A DNA stretch of 5,937 nt from Flavonifractor avicola. Lineage in GTDB: Bacteria; Bacillota; Clostridia; Oscillospirales; Oscillospiraceae. The position numbers were made by a program, and so were the translations under genes. Of the stretch, positions 1 through 5,566 are shown one piece after another. Each line of letters begins with the position of its first letter. Position 1 is the stretch's first letter. The DNA lies in the NCBI GenBank assembly GCA_019116915.1, contig DXAS01000005.1:1-5937 (forward strand). Direction: 5' to 3'. The notes under the pieces were generated by a model. It ran no database searches and was not told the DNA's origin. It was given only the letters and a program-made list of their open reading frames with translations.

Positions 1-130
1 TCTTGTCGGTGTTGATCTCAAAGAGCACCTCGCCCTTTTTCACCGTGTCCCCCACACCCTTGTGCCACTTGACCAGCTGCCCCTCGTCCATGTTGAAGCC
101 CAGCTTGGGCATGATGATAACTTCTGCCAT
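1..130 (-). CDS. Dihydrolipoyl acyltransferase (E2), N-terminal lipoyl domain, partial
   Basis: This is the start of the E2 core subunit of a 2-oxoacid or acetoin dehydrogenase complex; the rest lies beyond the left edge. Only 43 codons and one base are present. They read as a lipoyl domain beginning MAEVIIMPKLGFNMDEG and ending in INTDK. By family knowledge, the Lys of this (E/D/N)TDK turn is the lipoylated residue that swings between E1, E2 and E3 sites. Here it is residue 43, immediately at the window edge. The ATG (128-130) has an AGGAGG ribosome binding site at 139-144 with an 8-base spacer, and that site touches the stop codon of the E1-beta gene 13 bases upstream. E2 following E1-alpha and E1-beta is the normal order in aco and pdh operons. 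The acyl substrate cannot be told from this fragment. An isolated biotinyl or lipoyl carrier protein is an unlikely alternative given the E1 neighbours. Confidence 0.9.
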   Translation of the reverse strand, partial: MAEVIIMPKLGFNMDEGQLVKWHKGVGDTVKKGEVLFEINTDK

Positions 131-143
131 GGTATCTCCCTCC

Positions 144-1124
144 TCACACCATTTCCCGAATCTTGGCGGCGATGCTCTTCTCGTCGGGGATCAGGGGGAA
201 CTCCAGGGCGGGGCTGAAGGGCAGGGGCACATTGCCGGTGCCCAGCCGCTGAATGGGGGCCTCCAGATCGTAGAAGATATCGGGCATGATGCGGGTGGCG
301 ATCTCGCCGCTGATGCCGAAGTTGATGTGTCCCTCGTCCACGATGAGCAGCTTGCCGGTCTTCTTGACAGACTGGATGATGGTCTCGGTATCCAGGGGCA
401 CGATGGTGCGCAGGTCGATGAGCTCGGCGTGGATGCCCTCCTTCTCCAGTGCCTTGACCGCCTTGGTGGCCTTGATGGTCATCATGGAGTTGGTCACCAC
501 GGTGATGTCGGTACCCTCCTGGACGATGCGGGCCTTGCCGAAGGGGATGCACACGTCCTCGCCCTCGTCGGGGACGTCGTCAAACTTGGTGGTGTAGAGC
601 ATCTTGTGCTCAAAGAAAAGCACGGGATTGTTGTCCCGGATGGCGGTCTTCAGCAGGCCCTTGCACTCCCCGGCGGTGGAGGGGAGCACCACCTTGACCC
701 CAGGGATATGGGCCGCCCAGGCGTGGATGGACTGGGAGTGCTGGGCCGCAGAGGAGCGACCGCCGCCCAGGGGCATGCGTACCACCATGGGTACGCTGCA
801 CTGTCCGCCGGACATATAGGTGATCTTGGCCATCTGGTTAAACAGCTGGTCGCCGCACACCATCATGAAGTCGGCGAACATCAGCTCCACCACGGGGCGC
901 AGACCGGTGAGGGCGGCGCCCACGCCCATGCCCACAAAGCCCTGCTCGGAGATGGGGGTATCCTTTACCCGCATGTCGCCGTACTTGTCCCGCAGGCCCA
1001 CCGTGCACTTAAAGTTGCCGCCGATGACGCCGATATCCTCACCCATCTGGAAAACAGTGGAATCCCGGGCCATTTCCTCGTCCAGAGCCTCGCGGATCGC
1101 GTCTCGAACCATCAGTTCTCTCAT
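144..1124 (-). CDS. 2-oxoacid/acetoin dehydrogenase E1 component, beta subunit
   Basis: This is the beta subunit of a heterotetrameric thiamine-diphosphate E1 enzyme, which decarboxylates a 2-oxoacid (or cleaves acetoin) and transfers the acyl group to lipoyl-E2. The 326-residue length is normal for the family. The N-terminal half carries the pyrimidine-binding domain. Within it, Glu60 in DTPISEQGFVGMGVGAAL is the expected cofactor-activating Glu, and His129 in AAQHSQS is the conserved active-site His. The C-terminal half (about residues 200-326) is a transketolase C-domain, with LIDLRTIVPLD and VDEGHINFG. The ATG at 1122-1124 follows a GGAGGTT site (1133-1139), 33 bases after the E1-alpha stop. 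AcoB of acetoin dehydrogenase, PdhB and branched-chain E1-beta are hard to separate by eye. Acetoin or pyruvate is favoured because the E1-alpha partner looks Aco-like. Confidence 0.93.
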   Translation of the reverse strand: MRELMVRDAIREALDEEMARDSTVFQMGEDIGVIGGNFKCTVGLRDKYGDMRVKDTPISEQGFVGMGVGAALTGLRPVVELMFADFMMVCGDQLFNQMAKITYMSGGQCSVPMVVRMPLGGGRSSAAQHSQSIHAWAAHIPGVKVVLPSTAGECKGLLKTAIRDNNPVLFFEHKMLYTTKFDDVPDEGEDVCIPFGKARIVQEGTDITVVTNSMMTIKATKAVKALEKEGIHAELIDLRTIVPLDTETIIQSVKKTGKLLIVDEGHINFGISGEIATRIMPDIFYDLEAPIQRLGTGNVPLPFSPALEFPLIPDEKSIAAKIREMV

Positions 1125-1157
1125 TGTTCCATAACCTCCATTCGTTCAATCGTCGGC

Positions 1158-2117
1158 TCAGTCCACAAACAGATCGGTATATGCCTCGGAGGGGTCGGGA
1201 TAGGGACTCTCCTCGGCAAACTTACAAGCCTCCTGGATCTCGGCCTCTACACCGTTCTTGATAGCCTGAATCTCTTCCTGGGTGAGCAGGTTCCGCTTCT
1301 CCAGCATGCCGATGGGCTCCCTGGCCTTCCACTCGGCCAGCTCCTTGGGATCCCGGTACTCTCCGGGGTCGCCCACATGGTGACCCTGCCAGCGGTAGGT
1401 TAGGCATTCGATAAGGGTGGGGCCCTCTCCCTTGCGGGCCCGCTCCACAGCGGCCTTCACCGTGTCGTACACGGCGAACACGTCGTTGCCGTCGATGGTA
1501 TAGCCGGGGATGCCGTAGCCCACGGCCCGCTTGGACAGCTGGTGCTCCTTGGTCACCCGCCGGATATCCACGGAAATGCCGAACAGGTTGTTCTCAATGA
1601 TGTAGATGCAGGGCAAATCCCAGGCGGCGGCCATGTTGATGGACTCGTGGAAGGTGCCCTCGTTGGAGGCCGAATCGCCGAAGAAGGCCAGAGTGACCTG
1701 GTCGGTGCCCCGGTACTTGGCGGAGTAGGCCGCGCCGGTGGCGATGGGGATCTCACCGCCCACAATGCCATTGGCGCCCAGAATGCCCTTGTCCATGGCC
1801 ATGATGTGCATGGAGCCGCCCTTGCCCTTGGAGTAGCCGGTCTCCTTGCCCAGGATCTCGGCCATCATCCGCTTGAGATCGGCGCCCCGGGCCACCAGGT
1901 GGCCGTGGCCCCGGTGGGTGGAGCCGATGTAGTCGTCATCCCGCAGCGTGGCACAGGCGCCGGCGGCGATGGCCTCCTCCCCCAGGTATAGGTGGGCCAG
2001 GCCGGGCATCAGGCCCCGCTTGTAGAATTCAAAGACCTCCTCCTCAAAGCGGCGGGTGCGGTACATGACGGTATAAAACCGCTTGGCCAGTTCCTTCTGC
2101 TCAGTTTTTGTGCTCAT
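1158..2117 (-). CDS. 2-oxoacid/acetoin dehydrogenase E1 component, alpha subunit
   Basis: This is the thiamine-diphosphate-binding alpha subunit of the same E1 enzyme. It has 319 residues, close to the usual 320-330 of acetoin dehydrogenase alpha subunits. Visible landmarks are the STHRGHGH segment (residues 66-73), KGKGGSMHI with GILGANGIVGG (about 97-121), and the diphosphate/Mg motif starting GDSASNEGTFHE at 147 and closing with ENN at 175-177. YRWQGHHVGDPGEYR lies at 241-255. The GKGGSMHI/GILGANGIVGG wording is typical of AcoA-type proteins, but pyruvate dehydrogenase alpha is close and the substrate is not settled. The cofactor motif reads GDS where most members have GDG. The ATG (2115-2117) has an AGGAGGT site at 2127-2133 with a 9-base spacer, and starts 19 bases after the CoA-transferase stop, so co-transcription with the 4-hydroxybutyrate genes is likely. 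Confidence 0.92.
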   Translation of the reverse strand: MSTKTEQKELAKRFYTVMYRTRRFEEEVFEFYKRGLMPGLAHLYLGEEAIAAGACATLRDDDYIGSTHRGHGHLVARGADLKRMMAEILGKETGYSKGKGGSMHIMAMDKGILGANGIVGGEIPIATGAAYSAKYRGTDQVTLAFFGDSASNEGTFHESINMAAAWDLPCIYIIENNLFGISVDIRRVTKEHQLSKRAVGYGIPGYTIDGNDVFAVYDTVKAAVERARKGEGPTLIECLTYRWQGHHVGDPGEYRDPKELAEWKAREPIGMLEKRNLLTQEEIQAIKNGVEAEIQEACKFAEESPYPDPSEAYTDLFVD

Positions 2118-2136
2118 TGCTTGCTTACCTCCTCAG

Positions 2137-3432
2137 TTAGAAGTCACAGTGAAATCGGCGGGTGAACTCCGCCTCCAGTTCCCCCCGGAAGTCGGGGTGG
2201 GCGATGGCGATGAGATTGCGGGCGCGCTGACGCAGGGTACGCCCCTTTAACGCCGCCACGCCGTACTCGGTGACGATATAATCCACATCGTTGCGGCTGG
2301 TGGTAACGGCGGCTCCCTCATCCAACAGAGGGACAATCTTGGAGATTTTGCCCTTCACCGTGGAGGGCATGGCCATGATAGACACGCCGCCTTTGCTGGC
2401 AGAGGCGCCCCGGACGAAGTCCACCTGTCCGCCCACGCCGGAGATCTGCCTGGAACCGATGCTCTCCGAGGCCACCTGGCCCATCAGATCTACCTGTACA
2501 CAGGAGTTGATGGACACCAGGTTGTCGTTCTGGGCGATGACAAAGGGGTTGTTGACATAGTCCACCGGGCGCAGCTCCACGTCGGGATTGTGGTCCACGA
2601 AGTCGTACAGCCGCCGGGTGCCCATCAGGAAGGCCACCACAAATTTGCCGGGGTTGAGCGACTTTTTGGCATTGGTGATTACGCCGGCCTCGGCCAACTC
2701 CACCACCCCGTCGGAGAACATCTCCGAGTGGATGCCCAGATCTTTCTTGCCCTTCAGGAACAGAAGCACCGCATCGGGGATGGCACCGATACCAAGTTGG
2801 AGGGTGGTGCCGTCCTGGATGAGGCTGGCACAGTGCTCACCAATGGCCTTCTCCACCTCGCCGATCTTGGGGGGTGCCAGTTCGATGAGGGGGGCCTCGT
2901 GTTCCACGATGCAGTCCAGCTCCTTCACGGACACTAGACTGTATGGGCCCGTCCAAGGCATCTGAGGGTTGACCTGGGCGATGACAGTCTTGGCCTGTTT
3001 CACCGCCTCCAGGGTGTAATCCACCGACACGCCCAGAGAACACATGCCATTCTCGTCCGGCGGGGTGACCATGACCATGGCCACGTCCACCGGCATGGTG
3101 GTACTGAACTGGCGGGGCACCTCAAAGAAGAAACTGGGGGTAAAGTCGCCCCTCCCCTCTGCAATAGCCTCCCGGGTGCTGGCGCCAACGAAAAAGGCGT
3201 TGTGCCGGAAGTTCTGGGCGTACTCCGGCTTACAGTACTCGCCCTTGCCCATGGCCACCATGTGGACGATCTCCACGTCCCGGTAAGCCGCGGCGTTGGC
3301 CACCATGGCATCCACCAGATAGGACGGTTCACCGCAGGCGTGGGCGATGACCACCCGATCCCCAGATTTGATATGACCAACGGCTTCCTTAGCCGTCATG
3401 GTATGGACTTGGTAATATTCCTTCCAATTCAT
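2137..3432 (-). CDS. abfT: 4-hydroxybutyrate CoA-transferase (acetyl-CoA hydrolase/transferase family)
   Basis: This class I CoA-transferase moves CoA from acetyl-CoA (or butyryl-CoA) to 4-hydroxybutyrate, giving the substrate of AbfD. With the chosen start it is 431 residues, beginning MNWKEYYQVHTMTAKEAV. This matches the recalled start of the C. aminobutyricum enzyme (MDWKKIYEDRTCTADEAV) and its length. Conserved landmarks are MGKGEY (61-66), MVTPPDENG (121-129), LQLGIGAIPDAV (211-222), LGIHSEMFSDGV (232-243, with Glu237 at the place of the CoA-thioester-forming Glu) and SGVGGQVDFVRGA (331-343). The reading frame stays open upstream to 3582, but that region encodes the preceding gene and the extension has no family resemblance. 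The ATG overlaps the upstream stop as ATGA. A butyryl-CoA:acetate transferase role is a possible alternative, made less likely by the flanking AbfD and 4HbD genes. Confidence 0.92.
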   Translation of the reverse strand: MNWKEYYQVHTMTAKEAVGHIKSGDRVVIAHACGEPSYLVDAMVANAAAYRDVEIVHMVAMGKGEYCKPEYAQNFRHNAFFVGASTREAIAEGRGDFTPSFFFEVPRQFSTTMPVDVAMVMVTPPDENGMCSLGVSVDYTLEAVKQAKTVIAQVNPQMPWTGPYSLVSVKELDCIVEHEAPLIELAPPKIGEVEKAIGEHCASLIQDGTTLQLGIGAIPDAVLLFLKGKKDLGIHSEMFSDGVVELAEAGVITNAKKSLNPGKFVVAFLMGTRRLYDFVDHNPDVELRPVDYVNNPFVIAQNDNLVSINSCVQVDLMGQVASESIGSRQISGVGGQVDFVRGASASKGGVSIMAMPSTVKGKISKIVPLLDEGAAVTTSRNDVDYIVTEYGVAALKGRTLRQRARNLIAIAHPDFRGELEAEFTRRFHCDF

Positions 3433-3743
3433 TTTAATTCTGAGACCTCCTGATTTTTTGATGCGCTGGAGGTCAGCTTTGCTAAGCGGGCTTGGACATG
3501 GGGCATATCGTCCCAGCCGTGAATAGACAACGCCGGAATGCCGGCCCCCAGTGCTCTGTCCCGGGCACACTGGACCGGGCACCCGCTGACGGCCAATACT
3601 GCCAGGCAGGGCTTTTTCGGCTGCTCCGGCACAAAGTACACACCCGGAAACGTTCCTTGCAGCGCCTGGACCAGCGCGACCCTGTCATATCGGGGATTAC
3701 AGCCGCCACAATAGTGCACCCATACCCGCACGTCATCCGCCAT
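3429..3743 (-). CDS. Small cysteine-rich protein with CGGC-NPRYDR motif, function unknown
   Basis: I cannot name this 104-residue soluble protein. It has five cysteines in two clusters: HYCGGCNPRYDR (Cys12, Cys15), a lone Cys46, and SGCPVQCARDRALGAGIP (Cys55, Cys59). Hydrophobic strand-like stretches precede each cluster, suggesting a small alpha/beta fold with a CxxC and a CPxxC facing a metal, Fe-S cluster or disulfide site. There is no signal peptide or membrane segment. The second cluster recalls the GCPxxCA wording of putative zinc-binding DGC-type domains, and the first recalls CGGC-domain proteins; both are weak, unverified likenesses. The start chosen is the ATG at 3741-3743, overlapping the end of the NifU-type gene by 11 bases, with only a weak GGCGAG site. 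A GTG six codons upstream is the alternative. The stop overlaps the transferase ATG by 4 bases. A role in Fe-S or redox maintenance of this pathway is inference. Confidence 0.75.
   Translation of the reverse strand: MADDVRVWVHYCGGCNPRYDRVALVQALQGTFPGVYFVPEQPKKPCLAVLAVSGCPVQCARDRALGAGIPALSIHGWDDMPHVQARLAKLTSSASKNQEVSELK
3445..3451 (-). promoter_or_regulatory. Ribosome binding site of the CoA-transferase gene, long spacer
   Basis: The minus strand reads AGGAGGT here, inside the last codons of the cysteine-rich gene. It is 12 bases from the ATG at 3430-3432, longer than the usual 5-9. No other ATG, GTG or TTG lies between in the same frame, so this site supports the 431-residue start. The ATGA stop/start overlap may make up for the long spacing through translational coupling (inference). 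Confidence 0.6.
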
Positions 3744-4014
3744 GTCTCGCCAAGATCGCACGGGCCTGATCCAGCAGAAGATCGCTCACCTGTCGAACCA
3801 ACACCACCTGCTTCAAATTGGGACAGGCCCGCATAAGCTCCTCCGCAACAAAGTTTTCCGTTGTCAAATCGGCGGATGGGCAGCCGGAGCATTGTCCCAA
3901 AAGCCGAAAGCGGTAGACCCCGTCTTCACAGCTGAGCGATTTGATCCCTCCACCATGCCGAGCCAGCTCTGGACGTACTTTTTCTTCCAGCACCTGCTCG
4001 ATTTGTTCCAGCAT
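3733..4014 (-). CDS. NifU-type (Nfu) Fe-S cluster carrier protein
   Basis: This is a 93-residue stand-alone NifU C-terminal domain. Such proteins bind a [4Fe-4S] cluster between the CxxC pairs of two subunits and deliver it to target enzymes. The family pattern is clear: VRPELARHGGGIKSL (13-27), then GQCSGCPSADLT (40-51) with Cys42 and Cys45 as the cluster ligands, then an amphipathic C-terminal helix. A third Cys (64) lies in MRACPN. The start is the ATG at 4012-4014, fixed by an AGGAGG site at 4022-4027 with a 7-base spacer. The frame remains open to 4080, but the extra 22 residues resemble nothing in the family. It follows abfD by 86 bases and overlaps the next gene by 11. AbfD is an Fe-S enzyme, so a dedicated supply role is plausible inference. 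Third positions are visibly richer in A/T than in the E1 genes. Confidence 0.88.
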   Translation of the reverse strand: MLEQIEQVLEEKVRPELARHGGGIKSLSCEDGVYRFRLLGQCSGCPSADLTTENFVAEELMRACPNLKQVVLVRQVSDLLLDQARAILARHGG

Positions 4015-4100
4015 TGCGATTCCTCCTCTGCGGAGCAGCCATATCGGGACATTTCCGCAATTTCTTCCACAGCATCCCAAAGCAAGCCCATAATATTTCC
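4015..4100 (-). other. Spacer between abfD and the NifU-type gene, with possible short reading frame
   Basis: This 86-base gap is the longest in the window. On the minus strand an ATG at 4089-4091 sits a few bases after an AAGGA that overlaps the abfD stop. It opens a frame beginning MGLLWDAVEEIAEMSRYGC, which runs 75 codons to 3864, out of frame with the NifU-type gene and through its body. The first 25 or so residues look protein-like (a WDAVEEIAEM helix); the rest is a shadow of the NifU frame. It could be a remnant of a small gene, a leader peptide, or chance. No terminator-like hairpin with a T run is visible, so transcription probably continues through it. Confidence 0.35.
4022..4027 (-). 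promoter_or_regulatory. Ribosome binding site fixing the NifU-type start
   Basis: The minus strand reads AGGAGG, 7 bases from the ATG at 4012-4014. This is a near-ideal Shine-Dalgarno placement and argues for the 93-residue product rather than the longer 115-residue reading. A short inverted CTCC/GGAG pair around a GCAGA loop could partly mask it, but four base pairs is weak. Confidence 0.75.
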
Positions 4101-5552
4101 TTATTCCTTGATATGGGCGATAGCCTTGGCCAGCTCTTTCTTGTGCTCCAGATTGCCCTGGCGGGCGATCATGATACGCTGGGCTTGGGGGGAACCGGCG
4201 CCGTGCAGGGATTCAGTGCGGTAGCCCACCGCTGCGGTGCCCAAGGCCAAGTTCTCAATCAGCCGCAGGACCCGCAGGCGATTCTCAGTGGAGACAGATG
4301 CCACGCCGCGCAGGTACTTGTCGATCACAGGACCCAGCTTGGGGTCGCGAAGGTCGGTCTCAGAGGGGGCGGTAACCACCAAGCCTCCGGCGATGTCCTC
4401 GGCCAAGCGGACGATCTCGTAGGGGAAGCGGGTAACATTCTGCTTGCACACGTTGGCTAGTAGCAGGTCAATGATGTAATTGCCGCTCTCGGTTTGATGG
4501 CCCTCGGCAGAGCAGGCGATTCCGCAGCAGTACAGAGTCTCGTTCAGATGTGTCATCTCGATGAGCTTATCCTTGATGTGGCTGGCCTTAGCGCAGCCGT
4601 TGTAGTCGGCGGCCAGGGCGGCGGCGCCGATGAGCACATCGCCTACGCCCACTTTACAGCCACCATAGCTCTGCCGGTGGTAACCGGCAAACCGCTCCAC
4701 CAGCATACCGGCGAAGTCATATTCACCGCACATAAAGATCCGGTCATTGGGTACAAACACGTCGTCAAAGACCACTAAAGCCTCTACACCGCCGAACTCG
4801 GCGTTGCCCACGTCCATCTCGCTGCCCTCCAGTTTGCGGGTGTCGCAGCTCTGACGGCCGATGATCATGTAGATGCCGTTGGTATCCATGGGCACGGCGA
4901 AGGACACTGCATAGTCTGCGTCCTCGGCCTTCATGGACTGAGTCGGCATGATGATGATCTCGTGGCTGTTTAGCGCGCCGGTCTGGTGCATCTTGGCGCC
5001 CCTCACCACAATGCCGTCGGGACGGCGCTCCACGATGCGCAGGAACAGATCGGGGTCGGCCTGCTCATGGGGTGCCTTGGAGCGGTCGCCCTTGGGGTCG
5101 GTCATGGCGCCATCCACGGTCAGGTCGTTCTCCTGGACATAGGCAGCGAATTTCTTGAAGTTCTCGTGATAGCTGGTACTGTACTTCTGGTCGATCTCGT
5201 AGGTAGTGGAGTAAACGGCGTTGAAGGCATCCATGCCCACGCATCGCTGGAAACAGGCGGCGGTTTTCTGGCCCAGCAGGCGCTGCATCTTCACTTTTTT
5301 CACTAAGTCCTCGGTGGACTGGTGGATGTGGGTGAAGCGGTTCACCCGCTCCCCGGTCAGGTTAGACACTGCGGTCATCAGGTCCTGATGTTCCGGCATC
5401 TGGGCCAGATCATAGGTCATGCGCACGCTGTTCAGAGAGGGGCGGAGAATGGGGTCATCCACCGGGGACTCCACTTTTTTGCCGAACATGTACACCTGCA
5501 TGTTCATCTTGCGGATACTTTCAATGTACTGTTCACCGGTCATGAGTGCCAT
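4101..5552 (-). CDS. abfD: 4-hydroxybutyryl-CoA dehydratase
   Basis: AbfD converts 4-hydroxybutyryl-CoA to crotonyl-CoA by a ketyl-radical route using FAD and a [4Fe-4S] cluster; the C. aminobutyricum enzyme also shows vinylacetyl-CoA isomerase activity. The 483 residues cover the full family length (about 490). The cluster ligands are all present: Cys100 and Cys104 in CFQRCVGMDAF, and His292 and Cys299 in HRQSYGGCKVG. These match C. aminobutyricum Cys99, Cys103, His292 and Cys299. Glu257 (GGVEAL) and Glu447 (RTESLHGAGSPQAQR) appear to match its active-site Glu257 and Glu455. The flavin/acyl-CoA-dehydrogenase-like core includes RIVERRPDGIVVRGAK and YGRQSCDTRK-like segments. A loop near residues 398-415 seems several residues shorter than in C. 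aminobutyricum. The ATG (5550-5552) has AAGGAGG at 5560-5566. The upstream 4HbD gene ends 12 bases away. Confidence 0.97.
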   Translation of the reverse strand: MALMTGEQYIESIRKMNMQVYMFGKKVESPVDDPILRPSLNSVRMTYDLAQMPEHQDLMTAVSNLTGERVNRFTHIHQSTEDLVKKVKMQRLLGQKTAACFQRCVGMDAFNAVYSTTYEIDQKYSTSYHENFKKFAAYVQENDLTVDGAMTDPKGDRSKAPHEQADPDLFLRIVERRPDGIVVRGAKMHQTGALNSHEIIIMPTQSMKAEDADYAVSFAVPMDTNGIYMIIGRQSCDTRKLEGSEMDVGNAEFGGVEALVVFDDVFVPNDRIFMCGEYDFAGMLVERFAGYHRQSYGGCKVGVGDVLIGAAALAADYNGCAKASHIKDKLIEMTHLNETLYCCGIACSAEGHQTESGNYIIDLLLANVCKQNVTRFPYEIVRLAEDIAGGLVVTAPSETDLRDPKLGPVIDKYLRGVASVSTENRLRVLRLIENLALGTAAVGYRTESLHGAGSPQAQRIMIARQGNLEHKKELAKAIAHIKE

Positions 5553-5559
5553 GATAGTT

Positions 5560-5566
5560 CCTCCTT
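5560..5566 (-). promoter_or_regulatory. Ribosome binding site of abfD, overlapping upstream stop
   Basis: The minus strand reads AAGGAGG, 7 bases from the abfD ATG. Its first two bases are the last two of the TAA (5565-5567) that ends the dehydrogenase gene. This arrangement fits re-initiation by ribosomes finishing the upstream gene and ties the two enzymes into one transcript. Confidence 0.8.

Noticed and set aside
1125..1157. The 33-base gap between E1-alpha and E1-beta as a possible internal promoter
   Set aside because: It is too short for -35/-10 elements in addition to the ribosome binding site, and I see no promoter-like boxes.
3..1403. A 466-codon open frame on the plus strand opposite E1-beta and part of E1-alpha
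   Set aside because: It is rich in Gly, His, Leu and Val in a low-complexity pattern typical of the antisense of GC-rich genes, matches no family, and lies opposite two clear E1 genes.
1542..1991. Plus-strand open frame of 149 codons opposite E1-alpha
   Set aside because: It has the same antisense composition (Gly/Ala/Val/His rich), no ribosome binding site context and no family resemblance.
3433..3582. Fifty-residue N-terminal extension of the CoA-transferase frame
   Set aside because: The region encodes the cysteine-rich protein in another frame, the extension is unlike the family, and MNWKEYYQ matches the usual transferase start.
4015..4040. Possible hairpin masking the NifU-type ribosome binding site (CTCC-GCAGA-GGAG)
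   Set aside because: Only four base pairs are certain, so it is too weak to call a regulatory structure.
4015..4080. Twenty-two-residue N-terminal extension of the NifU-type protein
   Set aside because: It is not family-like, and an AGGAGG site sits ideally before the internal ATG at 4012-4014.
3742..4224. Plus-strand open frame of 160 codons across the NifU-type gene and the end of abfD
   Set aside because: It crosses two minus-strand genes, shows no domain, and its translation reads as an antisense shadow.
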